From Diplonema papillatum (Eukaryota; Euglenozoa; Diplonemea; Diplonemida; Diplonemidae), in NCBI GenBank assembly GCA_030068145.1, contig JAPJBO010000032.1:124001-188000 (forward strand): a stretch of DNA of 64,000 nucleotides, read 5' to 3'. Shown here in pieces: positions 21,466 to 32,017 of this stretch. The notes under the pieces were generated by a model. That model was not told the DNA's origin and did no database searches. It worked only from the letters and a program-made list of their open reading frames with translations. The first letter of the stretch is position 1. Each line of letters opens with the position of its first letter. The translations under genes were made by a program, and so were the position numbers.

Positions 21466-21527
21466 AACCGATCGACGGTAACACAAACCCACGCCCGAGC
21501 GAATTTCGCTGGACGACGCAAAAGTAA

Positions 21528-22469
21528 ATGCGGACCCACCATGCGGCTGCACCCGGCCACGAAACGGACGAATCCGGAGGAGTTGTGTGGCAGGCGCCGT
21601 TTTCCTCGTGCAGGGCGCGGCTCGCCGCCGCCGCCGAGCGGCTGCACGAGCGGTCGGCGCTCGCGGTGGTGCCGCCGAAGGCGTCGGACGCGCCGGTGCT
21701 CGCGCTGTACCGGGTGAAGGTGATCGCCGAGACCCTCGCGGCCGCCGGAGTGCCGGGTGCGCCGCGGCTGCGCGAGTCGCTGGAGTGGGTTACCGAGTGC
21801 TGCCGGGAGGCGGCACCGTTCGCCGCCACCCCCGGCGTGCTGGGCGCGATCGCCGACCGATTCGACGAGTCGGTCGCGGCGGCCATCGCCTGGCACCCTT
21901 CCTCCGAGGCTTGCTTCTTCCGAGACCCCAGCGGCCACTGGGTCCTCCGCGCCCGGCAGCCCCTCGAAGCGTATGCCGGCGCGATCGCGGAGCTTTCCGA
22001 GCGCCTGCCGCTTGGGCTGACGAACGCGGGCGTGGCCTCCGTGGGGTCCGGATTCGCGGACGTCGTCTTCGCCCTGCGGCTCGCGGCCGAGCAGCTGGCC
22101 GCCGCCGGCGTCCCGGGCAGCCACCGGCTCTTCGAGCTCTGCGAGTGGTCCGGAAGACACCCGTGCGACGCGTCGACCCCGTCCCGCGCGAGCCCGCGGG
22201 CCCTGCCGGTAGAGCCTCCAACCCCCCTCGGGGCCGCCCTCGCCGGCCGCTTCGGGGAGGCGGTCCCCACCGTGCGCGGCTCGCCGTCGGCGAGGCGAGG
22301 TGGCGGGCGGAGGGTCGACGCCGGCCGACAGCTCGGGCCGAGCGCGGAGGGGCTGCGGTCGCCGTCCTGTTTGGAAGGTGGCCTTGGTCTTGAATTATCT
22401 CGCGACGACGGTCAAAGTGTGCACTTCTTTTCTTTTTTTTGTTGTATAAGCACCTGCTTTGTAGCTTGA
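21528..22469 (+). CDS. Unknown-family protein (paralogue 1), possibly 3'-damaged
   Basis: 313 codons from the ATG in AAATGCGGACC. Only this frame matches the paralogue at 25915-27005: VVWQAPF corresponds to VEWRATG, APVLALYRVKVIAETLAAAG to PPLLALSRTRLIAETLSIAN, and AAEQLAAAGVPGSHRLFELC to the paralogue's VAEQLDDRYVPGGARLRAEC. The protein is all-helical in appearance, Ala/Leu/Arg-rich, without membrane segments or known motifs. From about codon 215 the match is better in another frame (peptide RLAVGEARWRAEGRR), and the last 15 codons are read from SINE-like repeat C, so the true end is earlier and a frameshift is likely. Three truncated 5' copies lie upstream. Function unknown. Confidence 0.6.
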   Translation: MRTHHAAAPGHETDESGGVVWQAPFSSCRARLAAAAERLHERSALAVVPPKASDAPVLALYRVKVIAETLAAAGVPGAPRLRESLEWVTECCREAAPFAATPGVLGAIADRFDESVAAAIAWHPSSEACFFRDPSGHWVLRARQPLEAYAGAIAELSERLPLGLTNAGVASVGSGFADVVFALRLAAEQLAAAGVPGSHRLFELCEWSGRHPCDASTPSRASPRALPVEPPTPLGAALAGRFGEAVPTVRGSPSARRGGGRRVDAGRQLGPSAEGLRSPSCLEGGLGLELSRDDGQSVHFFSFFCCISTCFVA

Positions 22470-22592
22470 GGAGGCTGCCAGTTGCGATAGATCAAAGGAG
22501 GTAAATGTGCTGTAGCCGGTAAATCTGGATTTAGTGGCGGGCGTAAGCGTTCAACAAAAAAGACCTACTTTGTATGGTGTGGTCGGTATAGC
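22438..22592 (+). repeat. Dispersed repeat C (SINE-like), plus-strand copy
   Basis: Begins after a T-run with GTATAAGCACCTGCTTTGTAG, continues GAGGAGGCTGCCAGTTGCG, GATCAAAGGAGGTAAATG and CTGGATTTAGTGGCGGGC, and ends near AAAAAAGACCTACTTTGT. It overlaps the 3' end of the preceding open frame. Confidence 0.8.
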
Positions 22593-23099
22593 CAGGGGGA
22601 ACTACGGGGGAACTACGGGGAACTGACCTTGGGGTGTCTTTTTTTTTTGTAGTGATTTTTTTCAAGCGCCACACACCGGCGCCAAACCGGGAGCTTTGGA
22701 GTGAGCAAGACGGTTCCTCTTGCTTGGGCTTTCCACAGAAGGGCCAAGCCTTTTGAAAAATGGAGCCTTCGGGGTGGGGGGGGGTGGTGCTTCGTGTCGC
22801 CGTGGCATGGAGGATTCGTTGGAATGTAGACTCGAACGCTATCGTAGGACTCGCAGAAGTCGGTTGGCTCACGCTTACAGGAAGCTAAGTAAAGCTCGCT
22901 ACCGGGCTCCCTTCAACGTTCCCCAAGAGGACTGAAGGAAAAGCTTCAGTTGCTACCATTGCGTGCTTGTACTGGTCCTTGAAAATAACGGCCTGACCGA
23001 TGGAGATCTGCAGGATATCTTGGACAGCCCACAGATAAATTTGGCAGCACACAATCAAGAGTCCGGTGATAGACGAAAGGATGTGCTTGAGTCCAACTT

Positions 23100-23534
23100 G
23101 TGTCTGCATGGAAGGGAGCTGATAAGAAGTTACTTCTTGATAAACTGCATGCCCTCACCCGAAGCATGCCATTCAAGGCTAATTTTGTTGTGGGCAAGAT
23201 CTCTGGAACAGAAGGATGCAGAGCCCGAAAAGCCCAAGGCTTTGCCGTGTCCGAAGTCTTCCTCTCGCCAGCGAAAGAAGCAAACAAGCCAGAGCCTCTC
23301 CTTGCGCGCCATTCCGACACTCCTATCCCTCTTGGGTTTGGGCAAGAAGGTGATCCGCAATCAGGTGGCGTTTGCATCAGCTCCTCTACTCTGGGAGAAA
23401 CCGGAAGCTCTCCGGAGATGGTACCTGCATTCCAACTCGTCCTCTTGGGAAAGGCCAATCGACGGCTGTATGCAAGTGGGCGGAGGTCCTGGGACTGCGA
23501 AGGCGTGCGCTCTGTTCTGCCCGTGCCGCCATAG
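23100..23534 (+). CDS. Anonymous open frame, unrecognised
   Basis: 144 codons with a protein-like composition in the first two thirds (KLLLDKLHALTRSMPFKANF, then AVSEVFLSPAKEANKPEPLL). The preceding frame (LTDGDLQDILDSPQINLAAH) could belong to the same product after a frameshift near 23100. The minus strand over 22885-23109 is also open and reads like a membrane helix (ILSSITGLLIVCCQIYLWAV), so strand cannot be decided. GC content is lower than in confident exons. It is most likely pseudogene or retroposed sequence. Confidence 0.2.
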   Translation: MSAWKGADKKLLLDKLHALTRSMPFKANFVVGKISGTEGCRARKAQGFAVSEVFLSPAKEANKPEPLLARHSDTPIPLGFGQEGDPQSGGVCISSSTLGETGSSPEMVPAFQLVLLGKANRRLYASGRRSWDCEGVRSVLPVPP

Positions 23535-24405
23535 CCATCTTATCCTCGGCCAAGCACCAGTTTCTCCTCCTGCAACGCAACCTTGCCTTCAGCATGGCCA
23601 TTATGACAGTCATTCTGGTTATCAACCTTACTCCTCGCTCGGGTTGCCGTCTCGACCGCGACCGCCTCTGATAGTTTGGGTTAGAATACAAATCATCTGT
23701 GGCGATTTGCGGTGTCGCGGTTATCTCTTCGTACGTGACCATGCTTTCGCCTCTTTAGCTCGACTTGATCGTCGCGCTCAGGCGCGTTTGGTGCCTCGCT
23801 TCTTCTTCGATTGCTCGTCCAGGTTCATCGGTTGCTGCACCGGCGCTTTCACACGCCGCACTTCACTTTCTGGTGCTCGTGGCACACCCGCTCACTCCAC
23901 TTTCGTGTTCCGTAGCGTTGAACATCGCCCATCTCGCCGCACGCTCCGCCCTTCCACCTCCGTACGTCAGGAAAAGATCCATCCCTCACGCCTCGCCGCT
24001 GAACTCGTGCCGTCGTCAGCTGTGTCTCGAGCACTTCCATCGTCTCCGTACCACCACGGAAGATCGGCCTCATCTCGTACCCCGTGAGGCACGGCGGGGC
24101 TCCCACCGTTCTCAGCGACCCCATCTTCTCCAGTTTCCTGCCTGGCAGAAGCGGTCCGTCACCGTTTCGCTCCAGCGCATCCCCGACGGTTTTTAAAAGT
24201 TTTGAGAGTACCCTCGCACGCATGCTCAACGGTGTCCCATCCGTCGTCGCTACGACACTGCCCGGAAGATCCAGTTTGGTCCACACTTCAAAGTCGACGG
24301 CGAGGTTTCGAGACGTCTGCGGGTTTTGAGACGTCACCCGCCACCGACCAGCACATCCCATCCAACCAATACTGCAGCGCCCGGAACCATCTCTCTCCTC
24401 CGACC

Positions 24406-24510
24406 GCCGCGAAGGTCTCCGGTCCCGCGATCGCTTCGAAACCCGGCCGGCGCGGGGCCTCTGTCTCCGGTCCCGTGATCGCTTCGAAACCCGGCCGGCG
24501 CGGGGCTTCC
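24406..24510 (+). repeat. Tandem duplication, 45-bp unit
   Basis: Two adjacent units share TCTCCGGTCCCG, GATCGCTTCGAAACCCGGCC and GGCGCGGGGC, differing at one or two positions. There is no coding context. Confidence 0.75.
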
Positions 24511-25145
24511 GATAGAACATTTCCTGCTCTCCATACCGCAGCTGATCCTGTCACTACCTGTCAAACCGTGACTCCCAGTCTGTCCTTCCTTCTCATCCTA
24601 TTCCTTCCTCTTCGGGGCACGCATTGCACATGGCCGCTCTGCGCAAGTTGGGCCGTAATACTGCACCTTTGTAGCTCTTCCGCCCAGGGCCGACTGCAGA
24701 AAGTGGTCGCCACAAAGAAATTACCCCCCGAAATTCACCGATTTTGGCCTGGGCCAGGTGGCTTGTCTCCTGGGGTCTTTGATCTTGGTACGCTCGAAGT
24801 ACCCGAAATTGTCCGTATTTTGTGACGAAAAAGTGCAAAGTAGCTTAGAAATGCTCTCCCGGACCCAAGGCTGCATCCCTGAAGCACTCAGCGAAAAAAC
24901 AAGAAACGAAAAAAAAAAAGACACCCCCCCCCCATGTTGAACTACGGGGGAACTACGGGGAACTGGCCCACCGACCACACCATTGTAGTTGTATTGTTTC
25001 TCCCCCTGTAGCCTCCTTCGAAATAAGCGCAAGGCAGCCCCTCGAGTACTTTTGTATGGGCACCAGCCTTGTAGGGAAGACTTGAGGAGGTCCGGGGGGG
25101 TCTCTCCCCCGGGTACTGGCGCAGAACATGCCATCACAGGCTAAA

Positions 25146-25265
25146 CTTGCTACTCGCCCGAACTTTGGTTCACCAGAAATTTGCATCACCCAAACTTAGC
25201 ATCGCCCGAACTTAGCTGCGCCCGAACTTTTAATGGGTAATACTGTTTCCCGAACTTTAACAGCT
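25146..25265 (-). repeat. Degenerate minisatellite (GCCCGAACTT unit)
   Basis: Irregular repeats of CGCCCGAACTT separated by 4-8 bases. The complementary unit AAGTTCGGGCG makes up the larger minisatellite at 61430-61640, so the same satellite type occurs in opposite orientation 36 kb away. Confidence 0.7.
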
Positions 25266-25739
25266 GCCTCCAGTCTCGCGCCGGCCTTTAGCCGAGCGCA
25301 CGTACTTTCACGTTCCCCCGTTGCCAGTATTTTCCCAGAGAGAAACGCAACGAGAACGAAGGCCCGATCTCCCCACTATCGCAAGAGGAGTTCAATCTCA
25401 CAGGAGGAAAGTGTGCTGTTGCCCACCCGAGCCAGAGGTAAATCTGGGTTAGTGGCGAACGCACACACGAAACGAAGCGCCTGTCTTTTGCGAGTCATTT
25501 GAAGAGGATCTGAGAAAGAGAAGACACACAAGTCAAAGGGTGTGGCCCCACGGCTAGGCTAGATTCGGGGTGGCTCCCTGGGAGGGAGTTGTCAAGCCTC
25601 AGCAGTCCCGGGGCCTCTCATATGTATTCTCGTTGTCATCGCTACCGCGCCGACTTCACGAGAGAGCTAGGAGTACCCAGAAGTTCGCGTGGCTTTTTTT
25701 AGTCCTAACAATCTTGTGGGTTGCCCTTCAATGTATTGT

Positions 25740-25890
25740 GCAGGCTAAAAAGACGTAGGCAGCGCGTTTTGGTGGGTTGATCAGAATTCCTTACCGGAAT
25801 ACACACAGGGTAAAGACAAGTGGGAAAACGATCAACCGGCACGCACAAACAAAACGAAGCACCTGTCTTTTTTTCTCTGATGCACCCAAC
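25740..25890 (+). repeat. Dispersed repeat E, copy 1
   Basis: Landmarks: AAAAGACGTAGGCAGCGCG, TGATCAGAATTCCT, AAGTGGGAAAACGATCAACC, GGCACGCACA and a T-rich CTGTCTTTTTT. Relatives: 28507-28600, 38965-39115 and 42160-42310. It ends just before the splice-acceptor-like site of the next gene. Confidence 0.7.
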
Positions 25891-25914
25891 GAACAACCCC
25901 CCCCCAAATCGCAG

Positions 25915-27005
25915 GACATCGTGAATCCGACGGAGGCCGTCCTTTCGCAGCCTCCCGTCCGGGGAGGCAGCCGCCGCCCGGCGCGTCGCCGCTGGACACG
26001 CGGGCCCGGAAGCGGCGGGGTTCGCCGGAAGCCGAGCCCGTCTCGTCGTCGCCGAGCGCGTGGAGCGCGAGCAGCGGCGGCAGCTGCGGCAGCGCCGCGA
26101 GCGCCGCAGAGCTGCCGGCCGACGGGGCCGAGTGGGGTGCCTCGCCCGGCGGGAAGAGGCGGGACAAGCTCCGCATCGGAGACACGTACTTGAAGGGGCT
26201 CGTCGCGCAGCTCCGGAGGATCGTGGCCATGTTCGACGCGGTCGAGTGGCGTGCGACGGGGCACGAAGTGTACGCGAAGCAGATCGCCGAGCAGGTGCGG
26301 CGGTTGCAGGCGGAATCGTCCATCTCCGTCCTGGCGCCGGACCCCGCGGAGCCGCCGCTGCTGGCCCTCTCCCGCACGCGTTTGATCGCTGAAACGCTGT
26401 CCATCGCGAACGTGCCGCACTCGAGCGAGCTGCACCGCCTGCTCGCTTGGACGGCGAACGTCGACCCCCAGTCTCCCCGCGTGGTCACGGACCACGACAT
26501 GGTGTCCATCGTCAACGCGCTCTTCACCGCAACCAGCTCCGCCATCGCTGCCTATCCCATCCATTCCGCGCTCGTGCTCCGCTCACCGGACGTTCTGTGG
26601 GAGGGCCGGCTGTCCAATTTGCCCATCGAGACGTACCTCGCCGAGTTCCGGGCGCTCTGCTGCAAGCTGCCGGCCGAGCTGCAGGTCAGCGTCCCCGCGA
26701 AGGCCGGCAGCTTCCTGGCGAACGTCTTCTTCGTCGCGGAGCAACTCGACGACCGGTACGTCCCCGGGGGCGCGAGGCTGCGGGCCGAGTGCGCGTGGGC
26801 GGCGCACGCCTCCGACAACTACGCCGTCGCGCTGCGGCGGGCGTCGCTGCGCGTGTCGGATGTCGCCGAGGAGGCGGACTGGAAGGCTGCGGACGAGAGG
26901 CTGCGAAAGGACAGAATCGTGGTCACCGACACCCACATCCGCGGCATCTTGTCGCAGTTCGGTGCTATCGTTGAGCTGCTGAGTTTGGGTAAGAGAGATG
27001 TCTGA
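25915..27005 (+). CDS. Unknown-family protein (paralogue 2), exon open at 5' end
   Basis: A frame of about 363 codons runs from an AG acceptor-like site at 25911-25914 (preceded by a T run and then a C run) to the TGA at 27003. The first in-frame ATG is 26229 (MFDAVEWRATG). The family match to paralogue 1 starts a few residues later, but the frame is GC-rich and protein-like well upstream (SSPSAWSASSGGSCGS, then KRRDKLRIGDTYLKGL). So the start is probably in an upstream exon, or a non-ATG reading is missed. The conserved core (AETLSIANVPHSSELHRLLA, then NVFFVAEQLDDRY) is shared with the 21528 gene at roughly 30% identity by eye. It has no signal peptide, membrane helix or known catalytic motif. 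The two genes lie 3.4 kb apart in the same orientation: an old tandem duplication. Confidence 0.65.
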
Positions 27006-27029
27006 GACGCCGCCGGGTTGAGGACATCT

Positions 27030-27250
27030 TTTGCCCGCCGTAGTCGTACGGGGGTGTTACATATGCGTTGAGGCGACCAGATAGAAACTCCCCGGAGTGA
27101 TTGTCGCTGCACTCGAACTTGAGAGCGGGAATGCGGGTGTCTAACGTTTAACCCCTTACGGACGGAGGACGTATATTTATGTTGAAAACGTTCGACCCCG
27201 AGCTGGAGGTCGGACGCCGCGTCTTCGCAGTAAAGACACGTCAAAAATTC
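27030..27250 (+). repeat. Dispersed repeat D, long copy
   Basis: Shares CGCCGTAGTCGTACGGG with 14886, and CGGACGGAGGACGTAT, GAGCTGGAGGTCGGAC and GACACGTCAAAAA with 27930-28115 and 37985-38105. It lies directly downstream of the paralogue 2 stop and could include its 3' UTR. Confidence 0.65.
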
Positions 27251-27929
27251 TCGCAAAGCTGTCAGTCCTCAAGGAGAGTATTGAAGTCCGATAGTAGGAA
27301 TCAACCAACCAAAATCTCACGAACCGTGAGCGCGTCACCCGCGTGCCGACACTGTTTCGACCCACCAACAACCAGAGCAACTCCGGCTCTTACAGCAAAC
27401 GGTGAAAGCCAACCAAACAACCCCGGCGTTGTCATCGTGATGAGATCCCCGGAAGGGAGTGGGGGTGATCTGCCGAGTGCTCATTGCAACCTTTCAGGTT
27501 CCGCAAGGCCCTGCCAAGCTTCTGCGAAGGTGTCCGGCGATACGCCGTGTGATTGTTTGCAGATTGCTGCGCGCTTTGACACCAGCTGGCGAAGGGCTGC
27601 CAGCTGAAAAAGCTGGCCCCGTGAAGTGCTCATTGGCGTTTGCCATTTACCAATGACTCCCCAAACCAGTGCAAGCGGTGGTCGTTGTTGAGAAGTGGCG
27701 GACCGGGTTGGAATCTCGGGCACCGATTTGCTAAGCAGTTGGACGGATCGCTCCGGAGAAGCGGACGCGAACCCTTGCGCCGACAGTCGCCGGCGATTTT
27801 CTCGCGGCGAAAGAGAAGAAGAAGCCCACAGCAAGGACGAGCGAGGGAAAGGCCGCAAGACACCAGACTGACACACATCGTCAGGATCAGCTGCTAACCT
27901 AAGTAACCCCAACCGTTGAACCTCAATCA

Positions 27930-28115
27930 AAAGGCGCGACCGGATACTCCCCGGAGAGATGGTCCCTGCACTCTAGCTTGTCTCTCTCTCAAAATATTGC
28001 TAACCTCTCACGGACGGAGGACGTATCGAAAAAGTCCGAACCCAACCTGGAGTGCGGACCCTGCGTCTCCAGAGCACAGGCACGTCAAAAAACGATCCAT
28101 GTTTGCTGCTGTATG
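27930..28115 (+). repeat. Dispersed repeat D, copy
   Basis: Landmarks ACTCCCCGGAGAGATGGTCC, CTGCACTCTAGCTTGTC, CGGACGGAGGACGTATC, GGAGTGCGGACCCTGCG and CACGTCAAAAAACGATCC. Same orientation as the other D copies. Confidence 0.7.
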
Positions 28116-28860
28116 TGTTACGAAACCTTCCAAGGAACCCCATATTCATACAACTCTTGAGTTTGACTCAGGGCTTCCCCAGAAGATTTCCCCTGGACAA
28201 CCCCCTTCCCGTCCGTGGGGTTGAAGGCACCTGGCTGAGCGATTACCGCTGGAAACACGAGATGTCTTTCTTACCGGGTGCCTTTCCCGGTGGGTCTACG
28301 AACCCCGAACGCTCAAGCGAACCTTCACTCTAAGAAACCACAAATGCCTCCTGTAGTCGTGGGTGAAGAAGAAGCATCTTTTCTTGTGGGCTTGGCCTCG
28401 ACACCCGTCTGTCGATACGTGCACCACCCGGAGAAGGAGAAAAGGTGCTGCGAAAGTCCATAGTTCTCAGCACTTCCAACCAATCTTCATACCGTGTGTG
28501 ACGGAAGGCTTCAAAAAGACGTAGCCAGCGCGTTTTGTTGGGCTCGATCGGATTCCCCAACCTAAATACGAAACCTGGGAAGAACAAGTGGAAGTCGACA
28601 ACAACAACAGCATGCCTTTACCGCCAACAACACAAAGACAAGAAAGAAAGTCCCATCCTCGCCTTGTTTGTCTCGCGCGCCCCCACGAGGGTCCTTTGGC
28701 AAACTTGGCGTGCCGGGTAGAAAGAAGCTCTCCTTGGCATCCTCTTTTGTGTTCGTGTCCTACCTTCACCCACAGCTGCTTTAAATGAATCTTCCGGAAA
28801 GAAAGAAAAATACTCGAGGGGCTGCCTTGTGCTTACTTCGAAGGAGGCTAGAGGGGGAGA

Positions 28861-29030
28861 AACAATCCAACTACAAAGTGGGTCTTTTTGGTTGAACGCT
28901 TGCGCCCGCCACTGAACCCAGATTCACCTGTGTTTCGTGTGGGCTACTGCACATTTACATCCTTTGATCTTTCGCAGCTGGCAGCCTCCTCAAGTATTTC
29001 CTACAAAGCTGGTGCTTATACAAAACAAGG
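28861..29030 (-). repeat. Dispersed repeat C (SINE-like), minus-strand copy
   Basis: The reverse complement of the family: CCCGCCACTGAACCCAGATT, CACCTGTGTTTCGTGTGGG, CCTTTGATCTTTCGCAGC and CAAGTATTTCCTACAAAGC, ending TGCTTATACAAAAC. It is one of the longest copies and includes the internal CTGTGTTTCGTGTGGG block missing from the 22438 copy. Confidence 0.75.
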
Positions 29031-29370
29031 AACGGAAAGAAGCGGCGCGCATCGAGTATGCGCCCGAAAAGGAAAGAAAGATCAAGAACTCCGCGAACGA
29101 GGCGGGGATAGGTGCTGGACGAGCTTATGCCGAAGGGCGGGGGGGAGGTAGACCTCGGGTGCGAAACATACGCAGACCACAGGAACAATTGCCGACTCCC
29201 AAGAAAGCAGCACACGGTGCTTTCTTTTGTTTGCACGCACTAGCGGAGCTCATCTGCTTTGATATTGATAAGTCTTTACGTATTACGCTCGGTACTACGC
29301 TGTCAACTACCAATCTTTAGACCAACAACAGCAGCTGTCGAGAGCCGCGAAACCTGAAACTGTACCGGGC

Positions 29371-29490
29371 GGTTTTATTTTACCAAACATGAAATGTTGG
29401 AGGAAATGAGAAGCTCGCCGCAAACCGTGGCGTTTTCACTTGCGTCCTGAATCCAGCTTTACGTAAAAAACGATCAGGCACTGCGTTCAA
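29371..29490 (+). repeat. Repeat G, left copy of a distant inverted pair
   Basis: Almost perfectly complementary to 34002-34112: ATGAAATGTTGGAGGAAATG, GCAAACCGTGGCGTTTTCAC, TCCTGAATCCAGCTTTACG and CAGGCACTGCGTTCAACG. The pair bounds a 4.6 kb interval that contains the minus-strand ORF1-like gene at 32725-33972. Confidence 0.85.
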
Positions 29491-30339
29491 CGAAATGCCC
29501 TATCAGTGAAATCGGGGGTTCTATTCTCGGGTTCCTTACAAGTAGTGCAACGCAATCCAGTGGTTGGGCTTGGTTCGCCGTTTTACCTTTTTCGTCAGCA
29601 AGTCACGGGGCCTCCCCATCAGCTGCCGCGCCCCGAGACCTGGGCAGCCTGGTGTGTGTCTGGTTTAAGCTTGACTTTGGTCTGACTTTGACCGAACAGA
29701 CGCATCAGGTTTGTCGAACTGAGACGCGCGGAATAATCACGGGCGTGTGTTCCTGCTGTGTCCTGGTTTGACGAGTGCCAAAAGCTACAAAAAGCGAGCC
29801 CATTCTTCGCTTCTGCACCAGCTCCGCATCGTGTCGTGCTGAGATAGTTGGAAAATATGAAAATGCGACCCCGAACGGAAAACTCTAGCGTAAAAGGAAA
29901 TGACTCTTTCGTGTTTAAAAAAGAAGCAAGAACCGAAAACAAAAACGATCGTCAATGAATCGCACACGAACCACCCGTCCCGCGAAGTGTAGGGGCTCTG
30001 CAGGCACCACTCACGTATGCCATACAGTCTGCACCGCAACAGACGCACTCTCTGCTCATATGCACTGCACCACACGCTTGCTCGCACGTACTCGGCACGT
30101 GCACTCGTTGAGCAGTGTGACCACGTGGCAATCCTATAGCTAGTGTTGCCGCGCATGAGAGTTGGTGGGCTTCTTTGTTCGAAAAAGGAGCACTCCGTGA
30201 AAAATGCGTGTAGATCCGACCGAAAGTTGCCCAGCACGGAGGTTGCAGAAAATCCTTCCACAAACGAACAGTCTAATCTTTTCATGCGCGTGCAAATGGT
30301 TCTGAGCATGCTAAAGAAAGTGTTTACAATTGCAGTTTG

Positions 30340-30470
30340 CCACTTGCCACCTGTAACCACGTCTCGAATTTGAGTCCAGGGGAGTCCGGTCAACGAAAAC
30401 TCTGGTCTTCCTTTCTTCCTCTTACTCTGGCGGTGCCCGGGGTTTTGGCCTGACTGTTTGAAAGTTTCTT
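30340..30470 (+). repeat. Dispersed repeat F, copy 1
   Basis: Landmarks GCCACCTGTAACCACGTC and GGTCAACGAAAACTCTGG. Relatives are 36310-36430 (which adds GTGAGGAAACTGCACCGCCC on the left) and 47305-47480 (which has all parts). Non-coding. Confidence 0.65.
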
Positions 30471-31442
30471 GTTTTAATTTGCAAAAGAACCCATTTGACG
30501 AAGGCCGTGCGGAGACTTATCCCGTTGGTTCTCAATGGAACTTTCACTACTTACTCGAAGGGGATCCCTTTGCTTTTGCCGTACCTCTCCCTCACGCGAG
30601 CAATTCGGTTCCTTTGGAAACCCTAAAACACCAGTATTTTGTTCAGTAAAAGAGGAAAGAACTAATTCAAGCAACACCCGCCGCCGGTAGAATAATGCAC
30701 CCAACCACCTCCGAGTGGGCAAGTCTGACACTTACTGCCCGTTGGAGGAAAGGTGCATACCCCCCACACTGCACAGCATCATATTTCGCACACCCAAAAT
30801 GAATAGTACCTTCCATCACTTTTAATCCTCCCATCCCAAGCCTACCGGTCAGACTTTACAATACCGACCTTCTGCTCCACGAAAATCAAGCGAACTTTAG
30901 CTCTGAAAAATGCATGGAAATAGCATGCGAGTTCACATGCGAACACGTGTTGTGTCACATATTATCAACATGTTAGGCTCCTTTGGAAGCGTCAAGGAAG
31001 CTTGAAGGAGACTCTCTGTGGTCAGGGGGGCTCGAGACCTTATGGCTCCACCGACGAAGAACACTGCAACCTTTGCTCACCGGCTTTGCTAACCCGCTCA
31101 CAGACTTTGATTGAACTGTCTCTGAGTGCACGCACGCTCAGCTGTAGTACGTCAAAATGCTGCGCTCGCTCTACAGAAACGGAACGACTAGACGCGCAAC
31201 CAAGTTGACAAGAAATATGTGAAGAAAGACAGTATCCTCCAAGGGAAAGCATGCCGTTGGAGGGAGTGCCAAAGAGCTGCGCGGGGCACCACACCGTGCG
31301 GCAAATGCACATGGCTCGGGTTTACCGCTGCTACGACTTCTGGGCGTGCCAAGATACTTCTACCGCCAAGCGCTGAAGAGGGAACTTGCCTCTGCGGTGA
31401 CCGCTGTTTCCGACCGATGGCATCCTCCCCAGCGAGGACTTT

Positions 31443-31685
31443 TTACTTGTGTGAGCATCTGCTTTTGTAGGAAATACTGGAGGAGGCCGCCAGCCAGTTG
31501 CAAAAAATACTGGAGGAGGCCGCCAGCCAGTTGCAAAATCGCAAAAAAATGTTGAGCGCTTACGCCCGCCACTAAACCAAGATTTACCTGTGTTTCGTGT
31601 GGGATACAGCACATTTACCTCCTTTGATCTATCGCAACTGGCAGTCTCCTCAAGCATTTCCTACACAGCAGGTGCTTATCAGGGG
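31443..31685. repeat. Two repeat C copies head to head
   Basis: A plus-strand partial copy (31443-31555) containing a 40-bp internal duplication (GGAGGAGGCCGCCAGCCAG twice) is followed directly by a minus-strand copy (31556-31685). The arrangement forms a large imperfect inverted repeat that could fold as a hairpin. Confidence 0.75.
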
Positions 31686-31737
31686 ACGGTTTCAGAAACC
31701 GGGGTTTTCCGGTTTCGGTTTTTCAAAAAATAAAAAT

Positions 31738-32017
31738 AATTTATAAATTATGATTTCAAGTGGCCCCTGTACTGTACTGTACTGCAGATACATGGCGCGT
31801 CACGGCGTGTCACTGCTATTCGAAGCTTTTCACTTACCTTCTCCGTAGTTTGATAGTGTGCACACCAATACCGCAAGCTTATATCTCACCACCCCCCCCC
31901 GTCCCCTTGTTTGCGTGCGCGGGGCGACGGTTCCAGGACTCAGACACCCCCACAGGCACCGCAGAGCCCCAAAACCGGGTTTTTGGCTGAAACCGGCTTT
32001 TTTGCTCGGTCAGACAA
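31738..32017 (+). repeat. Dispersed repeat B, copy 2
   Basis: Second copy of the 280-bp sequence at 3083-3359. Differences are a few substitutions and short indels (for example around TAGTGTGCACACCA). Repeat C lies on both sides. Confidence 0.8.

Larger units (their letters stand above)
22593..25914. other. Unassigned stretch with anonymous frames and repeats
   Basis: An inverted pair of short repeats (GGGGGAACTACGGGGAACT with GGTGTCTTTTTTT) occurs at 22590-22650 and, in reverse layout, at 24905-24985. Frames at 22963-24087 and 23100-23534 (+) and 22885-23109 and 23386-23742 (-) overlap on both strands; none is clearly genic. A 45-bp tandem duplication lies at about 24410-24510. A minisatellite lies at 25146-25265 and a repeat E copy at 25740-25890. 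Confidence 0.45.

Noticed and set aside
20813..22270. 485-codon minus-strand frame over the gene fragments
   Set aside because: It passes through the poly-A/T tail of the T sequence and is antisense to the paralogue 1 frame, which has a homologue at 25915-27005.
22963..24087. 374-codon plus-strand frame as one gene
   Set aside because: The composition changes along its length, competing frames are equally open on both strands, and no domain is recognisable. Only a low-confidence part was kept.
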